Source: Lysobacter ciconiae (lineage in GTDB: Bacteria > Pseudomonadota > Gammaproteobacteria > Xanthomonadales > Xanthomonadaceae). Taken from it: DNA of 64,000 nt. The translations under genes were made by a program, and so were the position numbers. The notes beneath the pieces are model-generated. The model saw only the letters and a list, made by a program, of their open reading frames with translations. It was not told the origin of the DNA and did no database searches. Position 1 is the stretch's first letter, and the number at the start of each line of letters is the position of its first letter. Shown here piece after piece: positions 55,517 through 64,000 of the stretch. The stretch covers positions 558,001-622,000 of the forward strand of contig NZ_CP063656.1 of assembly GCF_015209725.1 (NCBI RefSeq), written 5' to 3'.

Positions 55517-56974
55517 TCAGTCGATGCCCAGCTTCTTCAGCTTGTAGCGCAGCGCGCGGAAGGTGATGCCCAGCGACGCGGCGGTGCGGGTCTTGTTGTA
55601 GCGGTTTTCCTGCAGGGCGTGCTGGATGGCGGCGCGTTCGATTTCCTCGATGTAGGAGGGCAACGCGCTGGTCGCGGTGTCCCGGGGGTCGATGGTGCGC
55701 GGGTCGATGCCCGCCGCCGCCGCCGCGGCCTGCGGCGTCTGCTCGCCGCGCGCCAGGGGCTGCAACGGTGCAACGCCGGGTTCGCGTGGCGCCTGATGCG
55801 CCGGGGCGTGTGCGGTGACCGTCTGCGGCAGGTGCAGGTCATGCATTTCGAGCTGATCGCCGTCGGCCATTGCCATCGCGCGTTCCAGGATGTTCTCCAG
55901 CTCGCGCACATTGCCCGGGAAGCTGTACCGGCCCAGTGCGTCCATCGCCTCGGCCGAAAGCGCCGGCGGCTCGCGGCCCAGGTCGGCAGCCAGGCGCTGG
56001 ACGATCTTCGCGCACAGGCCCGGCAGGTCGGCCAGACGCTCGCGCAACGGCGGCACGCGCAGCTCGATCACATTGATGCGGTAGTAGAGGTCCTGGCGGA
56101 AGCGGCCATCGGCGACCATGCCGGCCAGGTCCTTGTGCGTGGCCGAGAGGATGCGTACATCCACCATCACCTCGGCGTTGGCTCCCACCGGTTTCACCGA
56201 TTTTTCCTGGATCGCGCGCAGCAGCTTGACCTGCATCGGCAGCGGCAGTTCGGCGACTTCGTCCAGGAACAGGGTGCCGCCGTCGGCGCTGTGGAACAGG
56301 CCGGGCTTGTCGGCATGGGCGCCGGTGAAGCTGCCCTTCTTGTGGCCGAAGAACTCGCTTTCCATCAGCTCATTGGGGATCGCGCCGCAGTTGACCGGCA
56401 CGAACGGGCCCGCGCCGCGGCTGCCTTCAGCGTGGATGGTGCGGGCGACCAGCTCCTTGCCGACACCCGACTCGCCGGCGATGTACACCGGGGCCTGGCT
56501 CCGCGCGACCTTGGTGATGGTCTCGCGCAGTTGCTGCATCGCGGGCGATTCGCCATACAGGCGGGTGGCGACGTTTTCCGGGTTGGCCCGTACCGCCGGC
56601 TTCTCCTTGAGGTCCAGCGCATGGCGGACGAGGTCGCGCAACACCGACAGCTCGACCGGCTTGGCGACGAAATCGAACGCGCCCGCCTTGAGCGCCTCCA
56701 CCGCGGCGTCCACATTGCCGAAGGCGGTGATCATCGCGACCGGCGTGTCAGGGAACTGCTCGGAAATCTCCGCGATCAGGTCAATGCCGGAGCCGTCGGG
56801 CAGGCGCATGTCGGTCAGGCACAGGTCGTAACGGTTGCGGGCCAGGTGCGCGCGGGCATCGCCCAGGCTGGATGCGGTATCGCAGCGCAGTCCCATGCGG
56901 CCCAGGGTCATTACCAGCAACTCGCGGATATCGCGCTCGTCATCGACTATCAAAGCGCTGCGTGTCTCAGCCAT
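55517..56974 (-). CDS. pilR: Sigma-54-dependent response regulator PilR
   Basis: This 485-residue regulator has a receiver domain (1-120, phospho-accepting D55), a sigma-54 AAA+ activator domain (about 140-370) and a C-terminal Fis-type helix-turn-helix (NRYNKTRTAASLGITFRAL). The Walker A motif is GESGVGKE (167-174). The sigma-54 contact loop reads GSFTGA (214-219), the variant seen in PilR/NtrC-type proteins. With PilS it would activate pilin transcription. It lies 21 bases downstream of pilS. No pilA or pilBCD is in the window. Confidence 0.9.
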   Translation of the reverse strand: MAETRSALIVDDERDIRELLVMTLGRMGLRCDTASSLGDARAHLARNRYDLCLTDMRLPDGSGIDLIAEISEQFPDTPVAMITAFGNVDAAVEALKAGAFDFVAKPVELSVLRDLVRHALDLKEKPAVRANPENVATRLYGESPAMQQLRETITKVARSQAPVYIAGESGVGKELVARTIHAEGSRGAGPFVPVNCGAIPNELMESEFFGHKKGSFTGAHADKPGLFHSADGGTLFLDEVAELPLPMQVKLLRAIQEKSVKPVGANAEVMVDVRILSATHKDLAGMVADGRFRQDLYYRINVIELRVPPLRERLADLPGLCAKIVQRLAADLGREPPALSAEAMDALGRYSFPGNVRELENILERAMAMADGDQLEMHDLHLPQTVTAHAPAHQAPREPGVAPLQPLARGEQTPQAAAAAAGIDPRTIDPRDTATSALPSYIEEIERAAIQHALQENRYNKTRTAASLGITFRALRYKLKKLGID

Positions 56975-56995
56975 CCCGTCCTCCGATCATGAAGG

Positions 56996-58618
56996 CTAGC
57001 TTAAGCGATCACGACGCAGGGAGGCAGTGGCCGACAAGCGGATGCGGAAACAGCTGCCCCCGGCGGGCAGGGCGATGAAGTCCAGCGAGGCCTGGTTGGC
57101 ACGGATGAGTTCGCGCGCGATGTACAGGCCCAGCCCGGTGCCGTGGCCGGAGGTGGTGAAGAACGGCTGGAACAGCTGTTGGGCGACGCGCTCGGGAATT
57201 CCCGGCCCGCGGTCGATGACATCGATGAGCGGATGCCGGCGCTCGTCGTGGTGGATGTGGACGGTCACCCGCGCGGGTTCGCCGGGCATGCGCCCGTAGG
57301 TCAGCGCGTTGTGCACCAGCACGGTGAGAACCTGCAGGAGGTGGCGCGGGTCGACCAGCGCCTGCACCTCCGGGCGTTCCGCGGTTGCCACCAAGGTGTC
57401 GTTTTCCAGCGGATGGCCGGCCCGGTACTCGTTGACGAAGCGGTTCACCAGCGTCACCAGGTCCACGTAGTCCGGCGCGGCGGGCTCGCGCCGGGCCAGT
57501 CCGAGCACGTTCTCGACGATGCCGTTCATGCGCTGGCCCTGCTGGCGGATGATCTCCAGCAGGCGGCGGTCGGAGACCGCGATCTGGTCGGACTCCTCCA
57601 GCAGTTGCACGGCGTAGTTGATCGCCGCCAGCGGGTTGCGGATCTCGTGCGCGAGGCTGGCCGAGAACCGGCCCAGCGTGGCCAGGGTCATCGATTCGGC
57701 GCGGCGCGACAGCATCGAGGTGTCGTCCAGGAACACCAGGGTCTGGTCGCTGCCGGCGAGCAGGCGGGTGAAGCGTGGGATCACGTCGTTCTGGTCGGTC
57801 GCCACCTGCAGCGGCGCGTCGTCCACCACGCCCGACTCGCGCCACTGGGCCAGGCGCCGCGAGAGTTCCGGCAGCGCCAGGGCCAGGTCGCGATGGCCGT
57901 CGCCGGCGTCACCCAGCAGTAGCAGGGCGGCCTCGTTGGCCAGCTGCACGCGGTTGTGCCCATCCACCAGCAGAACGCCGGTGCGCAGGCGGCGGATGAT
58001 CAGCTCGTTGACCTCGGTCAGGTGGGCGGTCTGGACGCCGCGCGTCTCGGCCAACTCGTAGCTGTCACGCATCTGCCGGCCCAGGATGCTGGTGATGGTG
58101 GCGACGGCGAGGTAGCCCACCGAGAACATCAGCGGCTCGGTGATCGCGCGCTCGCTTTCATCCAGCAACGTCGCCCAGAAGTGCTCACCGACAATCCCGG
58201 CGACGGCCACCATCGCCGCGCCCAGCCCCAGCCGAGGCGGCAGCAGCAGCGCCGCGGCGCCGATGTTGAACATCAGCATGAGCGCGATGCCGGTGCCGGC
58301 GACCGGAATGGCATGGATGGCCAGGATGCCGAACAGCAGGTCGCAGCAGATGCCCATGAGCGCCTGACCGCGCAGCTCGCCGCGACGGCCGAACGCAAAC
58401 AGGACGGCGCCCAGGAATAGGTAGGACAGCGCGACCACCCGCGCGAGCAGGTCGTGTCGCGGCGCCTCCAGCATGTCCGCCGCCGGCCCGAACAGGACCA
58501 GCACCAGCAGCGAGCCTTCCAGCAGCCGGTACAGGGTGAAGAAGTAGAGTTCGCGGCGCAGGGCGCTGTCGGCGTCGTCGTTGGGCGGGACGGCGAGGGC
58601 TCGCGGCACGCGGTTCAT
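56996..58618 (-). CDS. pilS: Sensor histidine kinase PilS
   Basis: This 540-residue inner-membrane kinase has about six transmembrane segments (about 25-180), a PAS-like cytoplasmic region (about 200-300), a dimerisation/phosphoacceptor domain with H324 in SLAHEIRNPLA and a catalytic ATPase domain (DRGPGIP, GTGLGLYI). This layout is that of PilS, which senses membrane pilin and controls PilR. The start at 58618 (MNRVPRAL) suits the family. A TATACT-type -10 lies just upstream on the reverse strand. It is divergent from sucC. Confidence 0.9.
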   Translation of the reverse strand: MNRVPRALAVPPNDDADSALRRELYFFTLYRLLEGSLLVLVLFGPAADMLEAPRHDLLARVVALSYLFLGAVLFAFGRRGELRGQALMGICCDLLFGILAIHAIPVAGTGIALMLMFNIGAAALLLPPRLGLGAAMVAVAGIVGEHFWATLLDESERAITEPLMFSVGYLAVATITSILGRQMRDSYELAETRGVQTAHLTEVNELIIRRLRTGVLLVDGHNRVQLANEAALLLLGDAGDGHRDLALALPELSRRLAQWRESGVVDDAPLQVATDQNDVIPRFTRLLAGSDQTLVFLDDTSMLSRRAESMTLATLGRFSASLAHEIRNPLAAINYAVQLLEESDQIAVSDRRLLEIIRQQGQRMNGIVENVLGLARREPAAPDYVDLVTLVNRFVNEYRAGHPLENDTLVATAERPEVQALVDPRHLLQVLTVLVHNALTYGRMPGEPARVTVHIHHDERRHPLIDVIDRGPGIPERVAQQLFQPFFTTSGHGTGLGLYIARELIRANQASLDFIALPAGGSCFRIRLSATASLRRDRLS

Positions 58619-58684
58619 CCTTGGGCAGTGGGAGGCGTACGAGTATAGGCACCGCGCGCGCGACTGCCTGCCGGCGTGCATTTT

Positions 58685-58713
58685 TTGCGGGCGGCGGCGT
58701 GATCGGCCACAAT
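58685..58713 (+). promoter_or_regulatory. Candidate sucCD promoter
   Basis: TTGCGG (58685-58690) and CACAAT (58708-58713), 17 bases apart, lie 73 bases before the sucC start in the pilS-sucC divergent region. Moderate consensus match only. Confidence 0.35.
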
Positions 58714-58785
58714 AGCGGGCCCCTCGCTCCCGAGCCGTTTCCGGCCGCGCCAGCGAGGGATGTCTTCCACTCCCCTCGGTGACGC

Positions 58786-59949
58786 ATGAATTTTCACGAA
58801 TACCAGGCAAAGCAGCTGTTTGCCGACTACGGCATTGCCGTGCCGGCCGGGCGCATCGCCCGCACTCCTGAAGAAGCGGTCGAAGCCGCCAAGTCCATCC
58901 CGGGCGACCTGTGGGTGGTGAAGGCACAGATCCACGCCGGTGGCCGCGGCAAGGCCGGTGGCGTCAAGCTGGCGCGGAGCTTTGACGAGGTCAAGCAGTA
59001 CACCAAGGCCATGCTCGGTACGTCGATGGAGACCTACCAGACCGCCGGTGTCGCGCTGCCGATCGACTCGGTCCTGGTCTGCGAAGGCACCGACATCGAC
59101 AAGGAGCTCTACCTGTCGGTGCTGGTCGACCGCAGCACGCAGACGGTGACCTTCATTGCCTCCGCCGAAGGCGGCATGGATATCGAGCAGGTCGCCGCCG
59201 AGAAGCCCGACGCGATCAAGAGCCTGCACGTGAACTACGTGGAAGGCCTGCAGCCTTACCAGTGCCGCGCGCTGGGCTTTGAGCTGGGCCTGACGGCCAA
59301 GCAGGTCAACCAGCTGACCAAGATCATGACCGGCCTGTTCAAGCTGTTCCACGAGAAGGACTTGGCGCTGGTCGAGCTGAACCCGCTGGCGATCCTGACC
59401 AATGGCGACCTCGCGGTGCTCGACGGCAAGGTCGATTCCGACGACAACGCGACCTACCGTCATCCCGACCTGGCCCAGATGCGCGACATCCGCCAGGAAG
59501 ACGAGACCGAGGTCAAGGCCAGCCAGCACGACCTGAACTACGTGACCATGGACGGCAACATCGGCTGCATGGTCAACGGCGCAGGGCTGGCGATGGCGAC
59601 GATGGACGTGATCAAGCTGGAGGGCGGCGAGCCGGCCAACTTCCTCGACGTGGGCGGCGGCGCGACCAAGGAGCGCGTGACCGAGGCGTTCAAGCTGATC
59701 CTGTCCAGTGACAAGGTGGAGGCGATATTCGTCAACATCTTCGGTGGCATCGTGCGCTGCGACATGATCGCCGAGGGCATCATCGCCGCGGTCAAGGAAG
59801 TGGACGTCAAGGTGCCGGTGATCGTGCGTCTGGAAGGCACCAACGTGGATGCCGGCAAGGAGCTGCTGAAGAACTCCGGCCTGGCGATCACTTCCGCCGA
59901 TGACATCAACGATGGCGCCCGCAAGGCCGTCGCCGCCGTTGCCGCCTGA
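58786..59949 (+). CDS. sucC: Succinate-CoA ligase [ADP-forming] subunit beta
   Basis: This 387-residue ATP-grasp subunit of the TCA-cycle enzyme couples succinyl-CoA cleavage to nucleotide phosphorylation. The N-terminal MNFHEYQAKQLFADYGI and the VVKAQIHAGGRGKAGGVK ATP-binding block are typical, as are the VELNPLA and NFLDVGGGA segments. The ATG follows the divergent pilS promoter region by about 165 bases. Length equals E. coli SucC (388). It is co-transcribed with sucD, which starts 24 bases later. Confidence 0.97.
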   Translation: MNFHEYQAKQLFADYGIAVPAGRIARTPEEAVEAAKSIPGDLWVVKAQIHAGGRGKAGGVKLARSFDEVKQYTKAMLGTSMETYQTAGVALPIDSVLVCEGTDIDKELYLSVLVDRSTQTVTFIASAEGGMDIEQVAAEKPDAIKSLHVNYVEGLQPYQCRALGFELGLTAKQVNQLTKIMTGLFKLFHEKDLALVELNPLAILTNGDLAVLDGKVDSDDNATYRHPDLAQMRDIRQEDETEVKASQHDLNYVTMDGNIGCMVNGAGLAMATMDVIKLEGGEPANFLDVGGGATKERVTEAFKLILSSDKVEAIFVNIFGGIVRCDMIAEGIIAAVKEVDVKVPVIVRLEGTNVDAGKELLKNSGLAITSADDINDGARKAVAAVAA

Positions 59950-59973
59950 CCACATCACCAGGATTCGATATAC

Positions 59974-60849
59974 ATGAGCGTTTTGATCAACAAGAACACC
60001 AAGGTGATCGTGCAGGGCTTTACCGGCTCGCAGGGCACCTTCCACGCCGAGCAGATGCTCGAGTACGGCACGAAGGTTGTCGGCGGCGTCACTCCGGGCA
60101 AGGGCGGCACCACGCACCTGGACCTGCCGGTCTTCAACACGGTCGCCGACGCGGTCGAGCAGACCGGCGCGGACGCCTCGGTCATCTACGTGCCGCCGGC
60201 GTTCGCCGCGGACGCGATCCTTGAAGCCGCCGATGCAGGCATCACTGTCATCGTGTGCATCACCGAAGGCATCCCGGTGCTGGACATGCTGCGGGTCAAG
60301 AACGTGCTGAACGACTACGAAGACGTCGTGCTGATCGGCCCGAACTGCCCCGGCGTGATCACCCCGGGCGAGTGCAAGATCGGCATCATGCCGGGCCACA
60401 TCCACACCGTCGGCAAGATCGGCATCGTCAGCCGCTCCGGCACCCTGACCTACGAGGCGGTCAAGCAGACCACCGACGTCGGCCTGGGCCAGTCGACCGT
60501 CATCGGCATCGGCGGTGATCCGATCCACGGCCTGGACTTCATCGACTGCCTGAAGCTGTTCCAGGACGATGAGCAGACCGAAGGCATCATCATGGTCGGC
60601 GAGATCGGCGGCAGCGCCGAGGAAGAGGCGGCCGAGTTCATCGCGCAGTACGTGACCAAGCCGGTGGTCGGCTTCATCGCCGGTGCCAGCGCCCCTCCGG
60701 GCAAGCGCATGGGCCACGCCGGTGCGATCGCCTCCGGCGGTCAGGGCACCGCTGAGGGCAAGTTCGCGGCGATGGAGAAGGCGGGCGTGACCACGGTCAA
60801 GTCGCCCGGCGACCTGGGCGCGGCGATCGCCAAGCGACTGGCGAGGTAG
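59974..60849 (+). CDS. sucD: Succinate-CoA ligase [ADP-forming] subunit alpha
   Basis: This 291-residue CoA-binding subunit carries the phosphorylated active-site histidine H248 in GHAGAIASGGQGTA. The N-terminal CoA-binding Rossmann domain (KVIVQGFTGSQGTFHA) and the NCPGVITPGECKIGI block are intact. It forms a heterotetramer with SucC. Length equals E. coli SucD (289). It ends at a strong terminator, 24 bases before its first stem base. Confidence 0.97.
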   Translation: MSVLINKNTKVIVQGFTGSQGTFHAEQMLEYGTKVVGGVTPGKGGTTHLDLPVFNTVADAVEQTGADASVIYVPPAFAADAILEAADAGITVIVCITEGIPVLDMLRVKNVLNDYEDVVLIGPNCPGVITPGECKIGIMPGHIHTVGKIGIVSRSGTLTYEAVKQTTDVGLGQSTVIGIGGDPIHGLDFIDCLKLFQDDEQTEGIIMVGEIGGSAEEEAAEFIAQYVTKPVVGFIAGASAPPGKRMGHAGAIASGGQGTAEGKFAAMEKAGVTTVKSPGDLGAAIAKRLAR

Positions 60850-60867
60850 GGCCTCGCACTAGGTAAT

Positions 60868-60898
60868 AAAAAGGCCACCTTCGGGTGGCTTTTTTTTT
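60868..60898 (+). terminator. Terminator of the sucCD operon
   Basis: GCCACC (60874-60879) and GGTGGC (60884-60889) pair over a TTCG loop, preceded by A residues and followed by nine T residues. Confidence 0.9.
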
Positions 60899-60968
60899 GG
60901 CTTTTTTTTCGGGGCGCTGGCGCGGGTTAGAGCATCGTTCGGGTCGCTGGTGATTGTGGTGGCCGAGG

Positions 60969-61199
60969 GGCGTGGCCTGCATGTCCTCCGGGCGAATGTC
61001 CCCCGGCTCCCGCCTGCGGCGGGCGCCTCCTCCTTTATTTCGCCCGGAAGACACACAGGCCACGCCTTTGCTGACGATTCGCCTCCACAAGCACCAGCCA
61101 TGCTGGAACGACGGGGGTGGGTGCCCTTGGGGCGAAGTAAAGGAGGAGGCACCGGTTTCACCGGTGCCGGGGGACATTCGCCGCAAGGGTATCCACCCC
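60969..61199 (-). repeat. Composite two-hairpin intergenic repeat, copy C (inverted)
   Basis: Left hairpin: outer arms 60969-60979 with 61056-61066 (perfect 11 pairs), continuing 60980-60996 with 61039-61055 (14 of 17), with a CCGCC/GGCGG tip. Right hairpin: outer arms 61114-61129 with 61184-61199 (14 of 16) with a CACCGG/CCGGTG tip. The order of the two hairpin types is the reverse of copies A and B, so the whole element is inverted. It lies between the convergent sucD and lipoprotein genes. Confidence 0.85.
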
Positions 61200-61210
61200 T
61201 GGCGCCTTAA

Positions 61211-61909
61211 CTAATCAGCCGTTGCGCCGCCTTCTTCCACGTCACCAGCATCGAGCGCCTCTTCTGCGCCCCACGGAGCCGGCGGGGTGGCAATCGGCCG
61301 GGTCAGGTCAAAGCCGACCCGGAACATCCGGTCCTGATCGGTGCGTGCCAGTTCGTAGACAAAGCGCTGCCCCGGATCGATTTCCATGGCCCACACGTTG
61401 GTGTTGGAGACGTCCATCCCTTCGCGAGTAAACATTTCCTGTGAGAAGGTGTCGACCGGAAATTCCTGGCGCGTCGCGCTGCCGGAAGATGCTGTCTCCC
61501 CGCCGTACATGGTCACCGGGTCGTCGCTGCCGTCCTCCAGTCGGTGATCGTGTTTCAGGCGCAAGCCTTCATCGGTCCGTGTAAGTACCCAGGTGCGCGA
61601 GTAGTTGTCGCCGACGTTGAAGGGGATGCGGATCTCCCGGTCGCTGCAGTCGCGCACGTGCATGGTCAGGGTCTGGTCGCGGAACGGGTCCGGACCGTCG
61701 CTGACGGGGCGGTCGGTCAGCACGCTGCCCTCGAACGCCTTGCCGCACAGCGCGGTGATGCGGTCGAAGAACGCCTGCTGCGGGTCGGCGGGCGCTGCAG
61801 CCGGGGTGTCGGCAGCGGTGGTGGTAGTGGTGGTATCGGTCGCCGACGGACTGCAGGCGGCGAGGGCGGCGGCGAAAGTCGCCGGCAGGAGGATGCGGGA
61901 AATAGTCAT
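61211..61909 (-). CDS. Hypothetical lipoprotein
   Basis: I do not recognise this 232-residue protein by family. A lipoprotein signal is clear: lipobox LAAC with lipidated C19, followed by a Thr/Ala-rich linker (20-42). The folded part (about 43-210) includes FFDRITALCGKAFEG, DRPVSDGPDPFRDQTLTMHV and TWVLTRTDEGLRLKHDHRLEDGS. It has two further cysteines (in TALCGKA and VRDCSD) that could pair. No acidic residue at +2 (Ser follows Cys), so outer-membrane sorting is likely by the usual rule. It is convergent with sucD across repeat copy C. Confidence 0.7.
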   Translation of the reverse strand: MTISRILLPATFAAALAACSPSATDTTTTTTAADTPAAAPADPQQAFFDRITALCGKAFEGSVLTDRPVSDGPDPFRDQTLTMHVRDCSDREIRIPFNVGDNYSRTWVLTRTDEGLRLKHDHRLEDGSDDPVTMYGGETASSGSATRQEFPVDTFSQEMFTREGMDVSNTNVWAMEIDPGQRFVYELARTDQDRMFRVGFDLTRPIATPPAPWGAEEALDAGDVEEGGATAD

Positions 61910-62076
61910 CCAGTCACGCTAGCCGGTTTCGACCGTGCATGCCATGCGGGGGTGCCGGAAGCCGTGCACTCAGGTGATGCCGACAGGAAAAGTGTGCAAG
62001 TTGAGGTGGCGCGGCGAAGGAGCGCCCGCCCAAGGACGCGAATGCGCGGTGACGTCTCGACGCTGACATCGCGCGA

Positions 62077-63378
62077 TCACTGGACTGCCGTGGATTCCAG
62101 TAACCAGTCACGAAATGCCGGGTAGTCGAGTCCGAGCGGTGTGGCTGTCGCGGATCGGGCGAGCGCCGCTGCGAGGGCCGGCGGTGGCTTCACTTCATGG
62201 CCGATCAGGGGCTCCACCACCCTCTCGAACTTGGCCGGGTGCGCGGTGGCGACGACCGCCCATGGGCGCCTATCGCCATGGGCGCGGAGGCTCTCGAGTG
62301 CGTGCAGCGCCACCGCGGTATGCGGACAGGGGACGAGTCCATGCCGGGCGGGAGCACCGGCAATGGCTGCGCTGATCTGGCCGTCGTCCACGCTGCAGGC
62401 CCGCATCGATGCACGCACCGCGGCGTCATCAACATGCCACCAGCGCAGGCGCTCGAAGTTGCTCGGCGCGCCGACGTCCATCGCATTGGCGAGGGTCGCC
62501 TTGCCGGCTTGCGGGCGGTAGTCCGCGCCGTCGAAGTAGCGTGGCAATACGTCGTTGGCATTGCTGGCGATCACGATGTCCCCGATCGGCAGGCCCATGC
62601 TGCGCGCCAGCCATGCGGCCAGGGCGTTGCCCAGGTTCCCGGTCGGAATGACGAAGTTGAGCGACGTGCCGTGGTCGGCCCGGAACTGCAGCGAGGCGTG
62701 GGCGTAGTACGCCATCTGCGGCAGCAGCCGGCCCAGGCTGATGCTGTTGGCCGACCCCAGCGTGATCGATTCGCGTAGACCGGCATCGGTGAGCGCCTGC
62801 TTCACCAGCTGCTGGCAATCATCGAAGGTGCCCTCGACGCGCAGCGCCTGCACGTTGTCGCCAAAACAACCCAGCCCATGCGCCTGGCGCGGAGAGACGC
62901 GTCCATCGGGATACAGGATCACCACGCGGAATCCCTCACGCCTGTGGAATGCCGCGCCGACCGCGGCACCGGTATCGCCGGAGGTCGCGACCAGGATGGT
63001 GGTGGGCGGCGCGCCCGATTCGCGCAGGCGCGAGAGCGCTTCGGCGAGGAAGCGCGCGCCGATGTCCTTGAACGCGGCCGTCGGTCCGTGGAAAAGCTCG
63101 AGCAGGTAGTCGCCGGCACCCTGCAACGGGCGCAGCGGCACCGGGAAATCGAAGGCCGCGCGGCACATGTCCGCCAGTTGCGGCTCCAGACGCGAGCCGG
63201 CGAAGTACGGGCCGAGCAACGCGGCGGCGGTATCGGCGAGCGTGGCGCCGGCCTTGTCGAGGTGTGCCTCCGGAATCGCTAGAGGTACATACAGGCCACC
63301 ATCGGGCGCCAGCCCGGCCGCCAGGGCGTCATCGATCCCGACCTCGGGCGACCCTCCACGGGTGCTGGCGAACTTCAT
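62077..63378 (-). CDS. thrC: Threonine synthase
   Basis: This 433-residue PLP enzyme converts O-phosphohomoserine to threonine. The N-terminal MKFASTRGG and the DGGLYVP segment are typical. The PLP lysine K104 lies in GPTAAFKDIGARF. The phosphate-binding region ATSGDTGAA follows, then the SANSISLGRLLPQ block and NFVIPTGNLGNA. It is the thrB-type threonine synthase 1 seen in gammaproteobacteria. Its start overlaps the end of thrB by four bases (ATGA), so the genes are coupled. Confidence 0.96.
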   Translation of the reverse strand: MKFASTRGGSPEVGIDDALAAGLAPDGGLYVPLAIPEAHLDKAGATLADTAAALLGPYFAGSRLEPQLADMCRAAFDFPVPLRPLQGAGDYLLELFHGPTAAFKDIGARFLAEALSRLRESGAPPTTILVATSGDTGAAVGAAFHRREGFRVVILYPDGRVSPRQAHGLGCFGDNVQALRVEGTFDDCQQLVKQALTDAGLRESITLGSANSISLGRLLPQMAYYAHASLQFRADHGTSLNFVIPTGNLGNALAAWLARSMGLPIGDIVIASNANDVLPRYFDGADYRPQAGKATLANAMDVGAPSNFERLRWWHVDDAAVRASMRACSVDDGQISAAIAGAPARHGLVPCPHTAVALHALESLRAHGDRRPWAVVATAHPAKFERVVEPLIGHEVKPPPALAAALARSATATPLGLDYPAFRDWLLESTAVQ

Positions 63379-64000
63379 GCGACCACTTCCGCGCGCGGGC
63401 CATTGATGGGCGACAGGTGCACGTCGCTGTCCAGGCCGACCGCGGCAAACGCGGCCTGCATCGCGGTAGCGGCGGTCTGCGCCTGCTCGATGTCGGCGAA
63501 CCAGCCGAACACGCTGGGGCCGGCGCCCGAGATGCTCGCGCCCAGGGCTCCATGGGCGAGCGCGGCAGCCTTCACCTCGGCGAAGCCCGGTACGAGCGAG
63601 GCGCGGCGGGGTTCCACCAGCACGTCGCGTAGACCTTCGGCGATCAGGGTGAGATCACCGCGCGCCAGGCCGGTCAGGAACAGGGCCAGATGCTCGCTGT
63701 GCTGGACGACCTGACGCAGCGGGTAGGGCGCCGACAAGGCTTCGCGCGCGAGCCGGGTCTCGAGCACGTGGTGCGGATGCACCACCGCGCACACCAGCGG
63801 CGGCGCCGACAGCGGAATCGCACGGGTCGGGGTGGCCAGCACGACGCCGCCGAACAGCATCGGTGCCACGTTGTCGCCGTGCACGCTGCCGCTGGCGACG
63901 GACTCACCCAGCAGCGCCAGCGGATACAGCTGGTCGCGGGTCAGTGGCTGCTCCAGCAGCGCATTGGCCGCCACCAGCGCCGCCACGCACGACGCCGCCG
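63375..64000 (-). CDS. thrB: Homoserine kinase, C-terminal part (truncated by window end)
   Basis: The frame stays open to the window end at 64000. The visible 208 residues begin with AASCVAALVAANALL, the helix that follows the GHMP-kinase ATP-binding motif, so roughly the first 90-100 residues are outside. Further GHMP features are the VHGDNVAPMLFGG block and GASISGAGPSVFGWF near the C-terminus. The enzyme phosphorylates homoserine for ThrC. thrA would be expected upstream, beyond the window. Confidence 0.93.
   Translation of the reverse strand, partial: AASCVAALVAANALLEQPLTRDQLYPLALLGESVASGSVHGDNVAPMLFGGVVLATPTRAIPLSAPPLVCAVVHPHHVLETRLAREALSAPYPLRQVVQHSEHLALFLTGLARGDLTLIAEGLRDVLVEPRRASLVPGFAEVKAAALAHGALGASISGAGPSVFGWFADIEQAQTAATAMQAAFAAVGLDSDVHLSPINGPRAEVVA

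Noticed and set aside
60954..61214. Small open frames inside the composite repeats (for example starting MSPGTGE or containing CGGGLLLYFAP)
   Set aside because: The same peptides appear in several frames and loci because the DNA repeat recurs; codons follow the hairpin sequence, not a protein.

Overview
The window is high-GC DNA from a gammaproteobacterium of the Xanthomonadaceae/Lysobacteraceae (Lysobacter, Luteimonas or Pseudoxanthomonas-like). This is inferred from the gene content: a class II DAHP synthase, three S46 dipeptidyl-peptidases in a row, pilSR beside sucCD, prpC/prpD and tandem ompA genes, and an S-adenosylhomocysteine riboswitch before ahcY. No rRNA, tRNA, CRISPR array, prophage, transposase or integrase gene was seen. 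Almost all of the sequence is chromosomal core.

Region 1 (1-8700) is the distal spc operon plus the alpha operon: end of rplN, rplX-rplE-rpsN-rpsH-rplF-rplR-rpsE-rpmD-rplO-secY, then rpsM-rpsK-rpsD-rpoA-rplQ and a terminator. No rpmJ follows secY. Three spacers in this cluster (rpsN-rpsH, rplR-rpsE, secY-rpsM) are long and contain strong hairpins. Region 2 (8700-25100) holds dsbB, class II aroG, typA (reverse), ppiB, an aminotransferase, mdh, prpC, a SleB-like wall hydrolase and fadH (both reverse), prpD, two tandem OmpA-like porins and a small secreted protein.

Region 3 (25100-34600) pairs the threonine-degradation genes tdh-kbl (reverse) with three S46 exopeptidases (forward). This makes a peptide and amino-acid catabolism block. 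Region 4 (34600-43100) has a phosphoglycerate mutase-like phosphatase, folC-SPOR-cvpA-purF, a DUF455 ferritin-like gene with an apparent one-base frameshift, a COG3650 lipoprotein, lpxH and a DUF4124-type protein. Region 5 (43100-53430) has a MetY-type sulfhydrylase and metF (convergent), an alpha/beta hydrolase, a LytS/AlgZ-AlgR-type two-component pair, a DUF3228-like protein, ahcY with its riboswitch, and a large S9 peptidase. Region 6 (53430-64000) has an unusual SDR-like protein with a zinc-ribbon motif, pilR-pilS, sucC-sucD, a lipoprotein, and thrC-thrB (thrB cut by the window end).

The most unusual structure is a composite intergenic repeat of about 230-270 bp present three times (32049-32300, 53473-53740, and inverted at 60969-61199). 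Each copy is two long imperfect hairpins in opposite orientation, separated by a spacer. Each of the two hairpins keeps its own pairing of outer arm and tip sequence in all three copies, while a strand-specific core is shared by all six hairpins.
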